Shown in pieces: positions 1 to 9,055 of a stretch of DNA of 64,000 nucleotides. The stretch is taken from NCBI RefSeq assembly GCF_002101815.1, contig NZ_LQPM01000007.1:1-64000 (forward strand). The letters run 5' to 3'. Origin of the DNA: Mycobacterium paraense. Lineage in GTDB: Bacteria > Actinomycetota > Actinomycetes > Mycobacteriales > Mycobacteriaceae. Under the pieces are notes generated by a model that was not told the origin of the DNA, ran no database searches, and saw only the letters and a program-made list of their open reading frames with translations. The translations under genes were made by a program, and so were the position numbers. Each line of letters opens with the position of its first letter. Position 1 is the stretch's first letter.

Positions 1-1559
1 CGCTGAACGCCGCCGCCGGCGACCGCGTTCAGCGAGGACGCTGACGCGGAGTTTGCGCCGCCCCAACCGCCGTTTCCGCCGGTGCCGCCCTGGCCGCCAT
101 CGCCGTTGGTGCCGCCGAAGGGCGTGCCGCCGCCTGCTCCGCCCTGGCCGCCCGGGCCGCCGTCGCCGCCGAATCCCCCGGCGCTGAGGTTCGTCCCGGC
201 GCCGAGGGCGCCGACGTCAGCGCGGCCGCCCGCACCGCCTTGGCCGCCGGTGCCCCCGGTTCCCCCGTGACCGGCATTGCCGCTGCCGGTTCCCGCCGCG
301 CCGGCGTCCCCGCCGGCGCCACCCTGCCCGCCGAAGCCCCCGTTCAGGCCGCTGAAGAAGCTCGTGGTGTAGCTGTAGCCGTCGCCGCCTTTGCCGCCCT
401 GGCCGCCGTTTCCGCCGGTCCCGTTCGTCCCACCGGCACCCGCGTTTCCGCCCTGGCCGCCGGCGCCGCCCGCGCCGCCGGTGTGGCCGGGGGCTCCGGG
501 ACCCGAACCCGCGGTGGCGTCGCTGCCCGCTCCGCCGGTCCCGCCGGTGCCGCCAATCCCGAACGGCGCGTTGGCGCCGGGCGCCCCGAACAATCCGCCG
601 GGACCGCCCGCGCCGCCCGGACCCGCGGTACCGCCCGTCCCCCCGATGCCGCCGACGCTGCCGTCGCCTCCGAGCAGGGAAGTGACACCGGCGCCGCCGT
701 TACCGCCCATTCCGCCGGCGCCACCGACACCGCCGGACCCGCCGTGACCAAGAATCCCCAAACTCGCCCCACCGGCGCCGCCCGGCCCGCCCAGGCCGCC
801 GGCGCTGCCGATATGACCGGGTCCGCCGAGGAAGGCGTTGCCCGAGGCGCCGACGCTTCCGGTACCGCCCACGCCGCCTGGCCCGCCCTGGCCGCCCGCC
901 CACGCCAGCGGCGCCAGACTCGGACCGCCGACGCCGCCGGCCCCGCCGTTGCCGCCGACCGTGCCGACGCTGACACCCGATCCGCCATTGCCACCGGCGC
1001 CGCCGGTCCCGCCGGGTGCCGCCGCGTTTCCGCCGGCGCCCCCCATCCCGCCGTTGCCGAACAGTCCCGCCGGCCCGCCGGCGCCGCCGGTCTGGCCGGG
1101 CGCCCCCGACCCGCCGTCGCCGCCCCTGCCCCACAAAAACCCTCCCGGCCCGCCGGGCTGGCCCGTCCCGGGCGCGCCGTTGGCACCCGGGCCGATCAGG
1201 GGGCGGCTGAACAACGTTTCGGTGGGCGCGTTGATGACGGCCAGGACGTCGTCCTCGAGGGCCTGCAGGGGGTTGGCGCTCGCCGCCTCCGTGGCCGCAT
1301 AGGAGCCACCCGCCCCCGCCAGCGACTGCACGAATTCGTCGTGAAACGCCATCGCCCGCGCGCTCAGCGCCTGGAAGTCGCGCGCGTAGCCCCCGAACAC
1401 CGCCGAAATGGCAAGCGACACTTCATCGTCGGCCGCGGCCGCCACCTCGGTGGTCCACCCGGAAGCCGCGGAATTAGCCTGCCGCAGCGCCGCGCCGATC
1501 CCCGACAGTGTCTCCGACGCCGCCGCCAATGACCCCGGCGCCGCAACGACAAATGACAT
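1..1559 (-). CDS. PE_PGRS family protein, C-terminus beyond the window
   Basis: The frame opens with ATG at 1559, preceded by a GGAGG Shine-Dalgarno sequence, and runs without a stop off the left edge. The first ~95 residues form a PE domain (starts [18 protein letters not shown], later [20 protein letters not shown]). A linker with [19 protein letters not shown] follows, then about 380 residues of GGxGGx PGRS repeats. PE_PGRS proteins are ESX-5-dependent surface or secreted proteins; no specific function can be read here. The first ~220 bp upstream are shared with the divergent LuxR-type gene and contain the palindromic module at 1691-1756. The true length is unknown because the 3' end is missing. 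Confidence 0.93.
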   Translation of the reverse strand, partial: MSFVVAAPGSLAAASETLSGIGAALRQANSAASGWTTEVAAAADDEVSLAISAVFGGYARDFQALSARAMAFHDEFVQSLAGAGGSYAATEAASANPLQALEDDVLAVINAPTETLFSRPLIGPGANGAPGTGQPGGPGGFLWGRGGDGGSGAPGQTGGAGGPAGLFGNGGMGGAGGNAAAPGGTGGAGGNGGSGVSVGTVGGNGGAGGVGGPSLAPLAWAGGQGGPGGVGGTGSVGASGNAFLGGPGHIGSAGGLGGPGGAGGASLGILGHGGSGGVGGAGGMGGNGGAGVTSLLGGDGSVGGIGGTGGTAGPGGAGGPGGLFGAPGANAPFGIGGTGGTGGAGSDATAGSGPGAPGHTGGAGGAGGQGGNAGAGGTNGTGGNGGQGGKGGDGYSYTTSFFSGLNGGFGGQGGAGGDAGAAGTGSGNAGHGGTGGTGGQGGAGGRADVGALGAGTNLSAGGFGGDGGPGGQGGAGGGTPFGGTNGDGGQGGTGGNGGWGGANSASASSLNAVAGGGVQ

Positions 1560-1690
1560 CCCGCACCTCCACGGCCGACTGCTCGGCGACTCACTTCGGG
1601 CGCGCCCGCGCGGCCTCGGAGCTACAGTTGACCCGCATCATGTCCGCAGGTGCGGTAGCCGTGGCCCCTCAGTCGTGGCGGGCGGCCTCC

Positions 1691-1756
1691 GAGGCCGCTC
1701 GCTATGTAGCGTGCGCCGGCGGGTCGGTGCGGTTGATGGGGAATTTTCCCCATTTT
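1691..1756 (-). promoter_or_regulatory. Conserved palindromic upstream module, copy A
   Basis: The core inverted repeat occupies 1736-1753: 8-bp arms ATGGGGAA/TTCCCCAT around two T's. Read towards the PE_PGRS gene on the minus strand, it is followed by CATCAACCGC, a GC-rich stretch and a GCGCAC..TACATAGCGAGCG block. The same string occurs at five other places in the window in the same orientation relative to a surface-protein gene. The core lies 177 bp from the PE_PGRS start and about 30 bp before the LuxR-type start on the other strand. Binding factor unknown; an operator or promoter role is inferred. Confidence 0.7.
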
Positions 1757-1782
1757 TCGCGGCAGCGGGCGGGAACGGCATC

Positions 1783-4413
1783 GTGAAAACAGTGGGCGGT
1801 CCGGCGGAACGCTTGCTCGAGCGCGAGGCCGTGCTGACCGAGCTCGCCGCGCTGGCGCGGGGGGTGCGCCGCGGCGCCGGCCGGGTGGCGTTGCTGCGCG
1901 GCGAGGCCGGGATCGGCAAGACCGCGGTGATCACCGGATTCACCGGCGGGCTCGAACGCACGGTGTCGGTGTTGTGGGGCGGGTGCGACCCGCTGGCGGC
2001 GCCGCGGCCGCTGGGTCCGCTGCTGGACGCCCTGACCGGGTTGGGTCCCGCCGCGGCCGGCGCACTGGGTGACGCGATCGACGCCGGTGACACCGCAGCG
2101 CTGTACCGGAGGCTGCTCGCGGTGCTGCGCGACGGGCGGCGGTGGGTGTGGATCATCGAGGACGCCCACTGGGCCGACGGCGCAACCCTCGACCTGCTGC
2201 GCTTCCTCGCGCGGCGCATCGGGTCGCTGCCGCTACTGCTGGTGGTGTCCTATCGCGACGACGAATTAGACGCACACCACCCCTTGGCGGTCGCGCTCGG
2301 CGACGTGGCGACCTGTGCGGCGGTGACCCGCATCGGGTTGGACCCGCTCAGCAATGCCGCGGTGGCGGCGCTGGCCGCGGGCAGCGGGCTCAACGCCGAC
2401 CGGCTGCACGCGCTGACCGGCGGGAACCCGTTCTTCGTCACCGAAGTGCTGGCCGCCGGCGCCGACGCGATGGGCCGGAACACGTTGCCGCGCAGCGTTT
2501 CCGAGGCGGTCTGGGGACGGCTGGCCCGGCTTTCCACGGGCGCGCGGGCGACGGCCCAGGCGGTGGCGATCTGCGGTCCGCGCGCCGACGCGGCCCTGGT
2601 GCGCCGCCTGTGTCCGGCCGCCGGTGCCGGGCTGACAGAATGCCTGAACGCGGGAATGCTGCTCGCCGAGGGGGAATCGGTGCGGTTCCGCCACGAACTG
2701 GCGCGGCGCGCCACGCTCGACCGCATCGACGACTATCAGCGCAAGGCGTTGCATTCCCGCGCGCTGCGCGCGCTGACCGAACCGCCGATCGATCCGAACA
2801 CGCTGGCGTCGTTGGCTTTTCACGCGGAGGAGGCCGGCGACCATGACGCCTCGATGCACTACGGGCTCGGCGCCGCGCAGCGTGCCGCCGGCCTGGGGGC
2901 GCACCGCGAGGCCGCGGACCTGTACGCGCTGGTGCTGCGCCACGCGGGCAACGCCCCCGCCGAACAGAGGGTCGCGTGGATCGAGCAGCACGCGCGGGCC
3001 AGTTACCTGGGCGGTCACGTGCAGGCGTGCGTGCGCTCGTATCGGGACGCGATCGCGCTTCGGCACCAGCTGGACGATCCGCTGGGCGAGGGCGACGACT
3101 TGCACCGCCTGTCGCACGTGCTGAGCCGGCTATCCCAGGCCAGGAAGGCGGGTCAGGCGTCGTTACGACTGCTGGAGCAGTGTGGGCCCACCCCGCAGCT
3201 CGCCGCGTCGCTGGCTCACCTGGCCGAGCTTTCCATGCTGGCCTACGACCCGGCCTGCTCCGAATACGCTTCCCGCGCAAGCGCTCTGGGTACCCAGCTC
3301 GGCTTGCCGGCCATCGTCCTGAAGGCCAATTACTATGCGGCCCTCAACGGGCTCGTGCATACCGGTGTGGGCTTTGACGAGGTCGAGGCGGTGTGGCGAG
3401 AGGCGATGGGCGGCCCGGAGTTCGCCGAACTCGCCGGGCTGATGGGCATGGGCCTGTGCTGGCAGTCGGCGCAACTCTACGAGCTGGATCGTGCCGAGGG
3501 CTACATCGCCGAGACGACGGCGTTCTGCGCCGCCCACGATTTGGCCACATTCGAGCCGCTGGCGCTGTCCGCGGCAACGCTGGTCGCCCTGCACCGCGGG
3601 GATTGGGACCGCGCCGCCGCCTACGCCGAGGACGTGCTGTCCCGGCCCGCGATGACCCCGCTGCACAGGTTTCTCCCGTTGACCACCCTGGGTTTGATCC
3701 ACGCCCGGTGCGGCCGCCGACCGGCACTCCCGCTGCTCGACGAGGCCCTGACGACCGCCGAACCCGACGACTTCTTTCGCCTGGGACCGCTGTGGCCCGC
3801 GCGTGCCGAGGCCGCCTGGCTGCGCGGCGACGACGATTGCGCCCGCGCCGAGGCGCGCGACGGGCTGGCGAGCGCCCCCGAACACGCGCACCCCTTGCTG
3901 GTCGGGTCCCTTCACCGGTGGCTGCGTTTGGCCGGCGGCGAACCCGACGGCCACGAAAAACTCAGCGCCCCATTCCAACTCGAGGCGTGCGGCGACTGGC
4001 AAGGCGCGGCGGCCGAATGGACGCGCCGCGGCTGCCCCTACGAGGCGGCCATCGCCCAACTCGGCGGCGACATCCCCGCCGTGGAAGCCGCACTGGCCAC
4101 CTTCCGCGGACTGGGCGCCACCGCCGCCGCCCGCCGCGCCCGCCAACGCCTCACCCAACGACGCGGCCCCACCCGCCGCACCCGCCGCACCGACCTGCAC
4201 GCCGACCCCGACGGACTGAGCCGCCGCGAACGCGAAGTGCTGACCCTCATCGCCGCCGGCCACAGCGACGCCGACATCGCCACCAAACTCTCCCTCAGCC
4301 GCAAAACCGTCGGCCACCACGTCGAATCAATCCTGACCAAACTCGGCGCCGACAACCGCACCCAAGCCGCCGCCCACGCCCGCGAGCGCCAGATCACCGC
4401 CTCGCGGGGCTGA
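1783..4413 (+). CDS. Large ATP-binding LuxR-family regulator (LAL), paralogue 1
   Basis: This 876-residue regulator is built like the MalT/LAL family. An N-terminal AAA ATPase has Walker A GEAGIGKT at residues 40-47 and Walker B VWIIED near 122-127. A long alpha-helical, TPR-like middle follows, and a C-terminal LuxR HTH (LSRREREVLTLIAAGHSDAD onward, about 812-867). Such proteins usually couple ATP and ligand sensing to transcription; the ligand here is unknown. GTG 1783 is chosen because it aligns with the start of paralogue 2 just before the shared PAERLLERE; the open frame continues upstream but only through the regulatory region. The last 371 nt are almost identical to paralogue 2, far beyond the rest of the gene, which suggests gene conversion. 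Confidence 0.9.
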   Translation: MKTVGGPAERLLEREAVLTELAALARGVRRGAGRVALLRGEAGIGKTAVITGFTGGLERTVSVLWGGCDPLAAPRPLGPLLDALTGLGPAAAGALGDAIDAGDTAALYRRLLAVLRDGRRWVWIIEDAHWADGATLDLLRFLARRIGSLPLLLVVSYRDDELDAHHPLAVALGDVATCAAVTRIGLDPLSNAAVAALAAGSGLNADRLHALTGGNPFFVTEVLAAGADAMGRNTLPRSVSEAVWGRLARLSTGARATAQAVAICGPRADAALVRRLCPAAGAGLTECLNAGMLLAEGESVRFRHELARRATLDRIDDYQRKALHSRALRALTEPPIDPNTLASLAFHAEEAGDHDASMHYGLGAAQRAAGLGAHREAADLYALVLRHAGNAPAEQRVAWIEQHARASYLGGHVQACVRSYRDAIALRHQLDDPLGEGDDLHRLSHVLSRLSQARKAGQASLRLLEQCGPTPQLAASLAHLAELSMLAYDPACSEYASRASALGTQLGLPAIVLKANYYAALNGLVHTGVGFDEVEAVWREAMGGPEFAELAGLMGMGLCWQSAQLYELDRAEGYIAETTAFCAAHDLATFEPLALSAATLVALHRGDWDRAAAYAEDVLSRPAMTPLHRFLPLTTLGLIHARCGRRPALPLLDEALTTAEPDDFFRLGPLWPARAEAAWLRGDDDCARAEARDGLASAPEHAHPLLVGSLHRWLRLAGGEPDGHEKLSAPFQLEACGDWQGAAAEWTRRGCPYEAAIAQLGGDIPAVEAALATFRGLGATAAARRARQRLTQRRGPTRRTRRTDLHADPDGLSRREREVLTLIAAGHSDADIATKLSLSRKTVGHHVESILTKLGADNRTQAAAHARERQITASRG

Positions 4414-4460
4414 GGACGTCCCCGAGCGGTACGACCCGGGCATCGGGACGATCGCCGTGA

Positions 4461-5000
4461 TCAGCGCCACCCGCGCGGGTGGCGACGGCGGCGCTCGGTT
4501 GCGCGCTTGGGCGACAGCCGCCACATCAGGACGCCGACCGCCACCGCGGCGCACAACACGACCCCCACGAGCAAGAACTGCAGCCCGAAGACCGCGAAAT
4601 CGCTGGCGTGATACGAGTTCTGCCCGCTGACGCACCGGAAGCTCATCGTGGTGCCCGACCCGCCCGACGGCGTGCCGTAGTGCCTGTTGTCGTTGGCCAG
4701 GTCATACCCAGCGCCGCACACGATCCCGCTCATCCACATCGCGCTCGATGGTGCGAAGGTCACCAATGCCGTTGTGACACATAGGCAGACGACGGCAGCG
4801 ACCGGGAGGACGAACACCAGTCCGAAGAAGATCCACACGCGCCCGTCACCGCGCGCCGTCTCGTCCGGGGCACGGGTACCGCCAAGCCCTCGCGGGGCGT
4901 CGACCGTGAACGGCGCGTCGGCGCCGTCGGCCGCTTTCGCGTCGGCCAGCCGGCGTTCGAGCTCGGCGATGCGTCTCTCGAGGTCACCCTGGTCCGTCAT
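4461..5000 (-). CDS. Two-TM membrane protein with N-terminal coiled coil
   Basis: This 179-residue protein starts with a short charged heptad segment (MTDQGDLERRIAELERRLAD). Two hydrophobic spans follow, at about 55-78 and 136-160, and a Arg-rich C-terminus. The segment between the spans contains C95 and C123, which could form a disulfide if it lies outside the membrane. The N-terminal coiled coil resembles that of the LpqH-like membrane protein at 8313 (MKQDDPEKRISELERMQADL), so the two may belong to one family of membrane-anchored proteins next to LAL genes. It lies 30 bp downstream of the small secreted gene at 5031-5327 and is probably co-transcribed with it. Function not recognised. Confidence 0.8.
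   Translation of the reverse strand: MTDQGDLERRIAELERRLADAKAADGADAPFTVDAPRGLGGTRAPDETARGDGRVWIFFGLVFVLPVAAVVCLCVTTALVTFAPSSAMWMSGIVCGAGYDLANDNRHYGTPSGGSGTTMSFRCVSGQNSYHASDFAVFGLQFLLVGVVLCAAVAVGVLMWRLSPKRATERRRRHPRGWR
4465..4484. terminator. Perfect 20-bp GC-rich palindrome at a convergent junction
   Basis: CGCCACCCGCGCGGGTGGCG is self-complementary and overlaps the last codons of the minus-strand membrane protein, 50-70 bp past the LAL stop at 4413. It could form a hairpin in transcripts from either strand. There is no T-tract, so a terminator role is inferred from position only. Confidence 0.35.
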
Positions 5001-5030
5001 CGAACATCCGCCCTGAACGAGTTGTCCAGC

Positions 5031-5327
5031 TCACGGCACCCACAACGGCGGCATGTTGGGTGGCGGTTGATATGCCGGCGGATTCGGGCCGTCCCAGATA
5101 TACGGGGAACCCGAATTGCCCTGCCCCGTCATCACGTAGTAGTAGGTGTGGCACACCGTCATATCCCATTTCACGCCGCCCCCGGGCAACGGTTGTCCCG
5201 GACACCATTGCAGTGGGCCTCCGACGGCTTGGGCGGCGCCGACGGACGGCCCCATACCGGCCACCGCGATGCCGCCCGTCATCGCTGCCGCGACCGCGAT
5301 CCGCCGCACGGTGCGCCTCGATTTCAT
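5031..5327 (-). CDS. Small secreted Cys-containing protein (CPG/WD-CH family), copy 1
   Basis: This 98-residue protein has a clear Sec signal peptide: an MKSRRTVRR n-region, a hydrophobic core and an Ala-rich end, with probable cleavage near residue 34. The mature part is ~64 residues with two cysteines (WCPGQ at 42, VCHTYYYV at 59), a WD pair before the second Cys and a Pro-rich tail. The pattern CPG...W-D-x3-C-H-x-Y/W is shared with the proteins at 59486 and 59910, defining a small family in this window. ATG 5327 is preceded by GGAAGGAG. The palindromic module copy B lies 180 bp upstream in the standard orientation. Function unknown; a disulfide-stabilised exported protein is likely. Confidence 0.85.
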   Translation of the reverse strand: MKSRRTVRRIAVAAAMTGGIAVAGMGPSVGAAQAVGGPLQWCPGQPLPGGGVKWDMTVCHTYYYVMTGQGNSGSPYIWDGPNPPAYQPPPNMPPLWVP

Positions 5328-5467
5328 GGCTGCTCCTTCCGTTGCACGGTCTTTGACAAGCCGTAGAGGGCGCGCCCGGGGCGCCGTCGGAGCTACAGTG
5401 AATCCGCATCATGTCCGGATGTGCGGTTAGTGTGGCCCCTCAAACTCGTCGGGCGGCCTGTTGGGGC

Positions 5468-5527
5468 GCTCGCTATGAATTGTGCGCCGGAGGCCGGGCG
5501 CGGTTGATGGGGAATTTTCCCCATTTT
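5468..5527 (-). promoter_or_regulatory. Conserved palindromic upstream module, copy B
   Basis: The core ATGGGGAA-TT-TTCCCCAT lies at 5507-5524 with the same flanks as copy A. On the minus strand it reads CATCAACCGCG, a GC-rich stretch, then GCGCACAATTCATAGCGAGCG towards the secreted-protein gene. It also sits 36 bp before the ATG of LAL paralogue 2. About 180 bp around copies A and B are recognisably duplicated (both contain GAGCTACAGT and GCATCATGTCCG). Confidence 0.7.
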
Positions 5528-5559
5528 TCGGGGCCCCCGAATGTTTCGGGACACCGCAG

Positions 5560-8196
5560 ATGACGAGGGCACCGCGACGTCCGGTGCCCGCAGAGCGATT
5601 GCTCGAGCGGGAGCAGGTGCTGGCCGAGCTGGGCGCCCTCGCACGTGGCGTGCGGCGCGGCGCGGGCCGAGTGGTGTTGCTGCGCGGGGAGGCCGGAATC
5701 GGCAAGACCGCGGTGCTCAGAAGATTCGGCGCCGCACTGGATCCCGCGGTTCAGGTGCTCAGTGGCGGCTGTGACCCGCTGGCGGCGCCGCGCCCGCTGG
5801 GCCCGGTGCTGGACGCCCTGGCCGGGCTCGGACCGGAGGCGGCCCAGCCCGTGGGCGCGGCGATCGACGCCGGCGACACCGCGGCCCTGTACCGGCGCCT
5901 GCTGGCGCTGTTGCGCGCCGGGCACCGCTGGGTGTGGGTCATCGAGGACGCCCACTGGGCCGACGGGGCCACGCTGGACCTGCTGCGGTTTTTGTCACGC
6001 CGCATCGGATCGCTGCCGCTGCTGCTGGTGGTGTCCTATCGCGACGACGAGCTCGACGCGCAACACCCGTTGGCGGTGGCGCTGGGGGACGTGGCGAGCT
6101 GCGCGGCGCTGAGCCGCATCGGGTTGGAACCGCTGAGCCGCGACGCGGTGGCGGTCCTCGCCGCGGGCAGCGGCGTCAACGCCGACCGGTTACACGACCT
6201 CACCGGCGGGAACCCGTTCTTCGTCACCGAGGTGGTGGCCGCCGGCGTGGACGCGAGCGGCCGTAATCTGTTGCCGCGCAGCGTTTTCGAGGCGGTATGG
6301 GGCCGGCTAGCCCGGCTGTCCCCGGGCGCGCGCGACACGGCGCAGGCGGTGGCGGTGTGCGGACCACGCGCTGAGCCGGCGTTAGTGCAGAAGGTCTGCC
6401 CCGCAGCGGACGCGGGTTTGGCCGAATGCCTGGATGCGGGCGTGTTGGTCGCCGAAGGGGATGCGGTTGGGTTTCGCCATGAGCTGGCTCGGCGCGCCAC
6501 GTTGGAGCGCATCGACGACTACCAGCACAAAGCGCTGCACAGACGGGCACTGGCCGCGTTGGCCGCACCACCAATCAATCCGAACACCTTTGCGGCGTTG
6601 GCGTTTCACGCCGACCAGGCGGGCGACCATGAGGCAGCGGTTCGGTTTGGCGTCGCCGCAGCGCAGCGCGCCGGCGGCTTGGGTGCCCATCGCCAAGCCG
6701 CCGACCTCTACGCCCTCACGCTGCGCCACGCCCACACCGCTCCAGCCGAGCAGAAGGTGGTCTGGCTCGAGCAACACGCGTTGGCCACCGGTTTCTGCGG
6801 GCTGGCTGAGGCGTCGGTCTCGTCGTGGCGGGAGGCGAGCGCGATGCGCCACGCGCTGGGTGATCGCCTCGCCGAGGCCGAGGACCTCCGCTCGCTTTCG
6901 TTTATGTTGTGGCCGATGGGGCGCCTCCGGGAGGCCGGCGAGGCGGGGCGGGCCTCGCTGCGGCTGGCCCAGGACAGCGGTGCGTGCCCGCAGCTGGCCT
7001 GGGCCCTGGCCAACGTGGCCGAGCAGGGCGTGTTTGATTTCGACCCGGACGCCGCCGATTATGCGGCCCGGGCGATCGCGGTGGGCACCGAGCTGGGTGA
7101 TGACGCGGTGGTCGCGCGGGCCCGCGGGTTTGCCGCGCTAGCCCGTCCGCTGCACACCGACAACGGCTGGGAAGAGCTGGAAGCGGTCTGGCGCGGCGCG
7201 ATGGCCACCGACGCGCGCCGCGAGACGGCCGGAATCCTCGGGGGCTTCCTCTGCGTGGTGGCGGCGCTGCACTACGACCTGGATCGGGCCGATGGCTACA
7301 TCGCCGACTTCCTCGCATACTGCCGCGACCACGACATCTACACGTATGAGGCGATTGGCACGGTCGCCACCGCGTTGGTCGGCCTGCATCGCGGCCACTG
7401 GGCCGGCGCCCGCACGTGCGCCGAGGATGTGCTCACCCGCCCCGGACTGCCCGTCGTGCATCGACTCCTGGCGCGGCTGACCCTCGCCCTTATTCACGCG
7501 CGCCGCGGCGAACAACCGGCCACCTCCCCGCTCGATGAGGCCGCGGCCAGCTGCGAGCTAGACGATGTGCCGTTCTTTCCGGTGCGGGCCGTGCGCGCCG
7601 AGGCCGCGTGGCTGGCCGGCGACGACGACACCGCTCGCGGCGAGGCGCAGAGCGCACTGCGGACGTCGGGCAGGGAGCTTGATCCATGGGTGACTTGGCA
7701 GCTGCACCGGTGGGTGCAACTTCCCGGAGGCACACCCACACCCGTTGACAACCCGATTAATCCGCTCCAACTGGAGGTCAGCGGTGATTGGCAAGCCGCC
7801 GTCGCCGAATGGACGCGCCGCGGCTGCCCCTACGAGGCGGCCATCGCCCAACTCGGCGGCGACATCCCCGCCGTGGAAGCCGCACTGGCCACCTTCCGCG
7901 GACTGGGCGCCACCGCCGCCGCCCGCCGCGCCCGCCAACGCCTCACCCAACTACGCGGCCCCACCCGCCGCACCCGCCGCACCGACCTGCACGCCGACCC
8001 CGACGGACTGAGCCGCCGCGAACGCGAAGTGCTGACCCTCATCGCCGCCGGCCACAGCGACGCCGACATCGCCACCAAACTCTCCCTGAGCCGCAAAACC
8101 GTCGGCCACCACGTCGAATCAATCCTGACCAAACTCGGCGCCGACAACCGCACCCAAGCCGCCGCCCACGCCCGGCAGGTCCAGCAGCCCGGCTAG
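5560..8196 (+). CDS. Large ATP-binding LuxR-family regulator (LAL), paralogue 2
   Basis: This 878-residue protein has the same architecture as the LAL at 1783. Walker A GEAGIGKT lies at 43-50, Walker B VWVIED about 80 residues later, a helical repeat middle follows, and the LuxR HTH occupies about 817-872. ATG 5560 (MTRAPRRPVPAERLLERE) matches the start context of paralogue 1; the Shine-Dalgarno is weak. Together with its upstream region it looks like a tandem duplication of the first LAL gene, separated by two minus-strand envelope genes. Positions 7804-8174 match 4012-4382 with only two substitutions, while the middle of the proteins has diverged strongly. Regulatory target and ligand unknown. 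Confidence 0.9.
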   Translation: MTRAPRRPVPAERLLEREQVLAELGALARGVRRGAGRVVLLRGEAGIGKTAVLRRFGAALDPAVQVLSGGCDPLAAPRPLGPVLDALAGLGPEAAQPVGAAIDAGDTAALYRRLLALLRAGHRWVWVIEDAHWADGATLDLLRFLSRRIGSLPLLLVVSYRDDELDAQHPLAVALGDVASCAALSRIGLEPLSRDAVAVLAAGSGVNADRLHDLTGGNPFFVTEVVAAGVDASGRNLLPRSVFEAVWGRLARLSPGARDTAQAVAVCGPRAEPALVQKVCPAADAGLAECLDAGVLVAEGDAVGFRHELARRATLERIDDYQHKALHRRALAALAAPPINPNTFAALAFHADQAGDHEAAVRFGVAAAQRAGGLGAHRQAADLYALTLRHAHTAPAEQKVVWLEQHALATGFCGLAEASVSSWREASAMRHALGDRLAEAEDLRSLSFMLWPMGRLREAGEAGRASLRLAQDSGACPQLAWALANVAEQGVFDFDPDAADYAARAIAVGTELGDDAVVARARGFAALARPLHTDNGWEELEAVWRGAMATDARRETAGILGGFLCVVAALHYDLDRADGYIADFLAYCRDHDIYTYEAIGTVATALVGLHRGHWAGARTCAEDVLTRPGLPVVHRLLARLTLALIHARRGEQPATSPLDEAAASCELDDVPFFPVRAVRAEAAWLAGDDDTARGEAQSALRTSGRELDPWVTWQLHRWVQLPGGTPTPVDNPINPLQLEVSGDWQAAVAEWTRRGCPYEAAIAQLGGDIPAVEAALATFRGLGATAAARRARQRLTQLRGPTRRTRRTDLHADPDGLSRREREVLTLIAAGHSDADIATKLSLSRKTVGHHVESILTKLGADNRTQAAAHARQVQQPG

Positions 8197-8203
8197 ACGA
8201 AAG

Positions 8204-8256
8204 AAATGGGGAAAATTCCCCATCAACTGCGCCCGCTCCCGCGCGCACACTATTCC
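8204..8256 (+). promoter_or_regulatory. Conserved palindromic upstream module, copy C
   Basis: The core ATGGGGAAAATTCCCCAT lies at 8206-8223, 10 bp after the LAL paralogue 2 stop codon, followed by CATCAACTGCG and GCGCGCACACTATTCC. It is 90 bp upstream of the LpqH-like membrane protein at 8313 and points towards it, suggesting that gene has its own promoter rather than only read-through from the LAL gene. Confidence 0.7.
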
Positions 8257-8312
8257 CCGGCGCCAACCGGCGTCGACGACGGAGGCACCGGAATTTGCGG
8301 GATGGATTGCCG

Positions 8313-9044
8313 ATGAAACAGGACGACCCAGAGAAGCGCATCTCCGAGCTGGAGCGTATGCAGGCCGACCTGAACGCGACGCGAAACTCCGCCGGCCCGA
8401 GTGGCTTTGGGATAGAACGTGATGTCCCGGGCGGCGTCGGCTGGCGGCCCTTCCCCGCGGTTTCGGGAGCCGGCGGCCCACGTCGCCGACCGCTGTGGCG
8501 CAGACACCCGTGGGCTGTTGCCTTCGTGGCGTTGTCGCTGCTGTTCGTCGGCCCGGCACTTGTCACGTGGGGTCTGTCGCGGTATTCCCACAACGACGCG
8601 TGGGACGCTTATGCCTGCGCCCACGGCAGCACCAGCGGCATCGACTGCAGCAAGTACAGCCCTCCCCGCACGTCGGCGCCGTCCCCCGCCATGAGGGAAG
8701 GCGGGCATGTGCGGGTGAAAATTGATGGCAGGGATCAGATCGCCCCGACCGACATCACCTGCTTTTCCTTGCAATCGCCACCCATGCTGGACATTTCGGT
8801 CGGCTCGAACCCGGGCATTTACGCGATCTCGCTGAACGACACGAGCGCTCCGACCGTCCATTCGCTCCTGCTCAACCCCGCGGGCCAAGGGTTTACCTTC
8901 GACGAAAACACCGGCGAAGGCCGCGCTGCCGTCACTCGAACCGGCGATTCCTACCGGATCACGGGGGAGGTCGTCGAGCATTCAGACCTGAAGCGGACGT
9001 TAAAACCCTTCGAGATCGACGTGAGCTGCTCCGCCGGCAAGTAG
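8313..9044 (+). CDS. Membrane-anchored protein with LpqH-like (19-kDa antigen) domain
   Basis: This 243-residue protein has an N-terminal coiled coil (about 1-25), a Pro/Gly/Arg-rich stretch, one membrane span at about 66-88 and an exported C-terminal domain (about 132-240). That domain follows the pattern of LpqH: HVRVKIDGRDQ, a Cys (150), a beta-rich repeat region with GEGRAAVTRTGDSYRITGEV, and a closing FEIDVSCS with Cys239. LpqH itself is a triacylated lipoprotein; here there is no lipobox, and an internal signal anchor replaces it, so the N-terminus should stay cytoplasmic. Two further cysteines (C102, C112) lie just outside the membrane. The family assignment rests on motif recognition, not on a search. 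Confidence 0.75.
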   Translation: MKQDDPEKRISELERMQADLNATRNSAGPSGFGIERDVPGGVGWRPFPAVSGAGGPRRRPLWRRHPWAVAFVALSLLFVGPALVTWGLSRYSHNDAWDAYACAHGSTSGIDCSKYSPPRTSAPSPAMREGGHVRVKIDGRDQIAPTDITCFSLQSPPMLDISVGSNPGIYAISLNDTSAPTVHSLLLNPAGQGFTFDENTGEGRAAVTRTGDSYRITGEVVEHSDLKRTLKPFEIDVSCSAGK

Positions 9045-9055
9045 ACGATGCGGAG

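Noticed and set aside
1..1500. Tandem GGC-rich repeats as possible CRISPR or microsatellite array
   Set aside because: Period and variation follow Gly-Gly-x codons of a PGRS domain; no spacer-repeat alternation and no cas genes.
1736..1753. Resemblance of GGGAATTTTCC to the eukaryotic kappaB site
   Set aside because: Coincidental similarity in a bacterial promoter; no rationale for NF-kB binding.
1691..1760. Palindromic module as short coding sequence (MGNFPHF / MGKIPHQ peptides)
   Set aside because: The core encodes similar peptides only because it is conserved DNA; frames and stops differ among copies and no Shine-Dalgarno precedes them.
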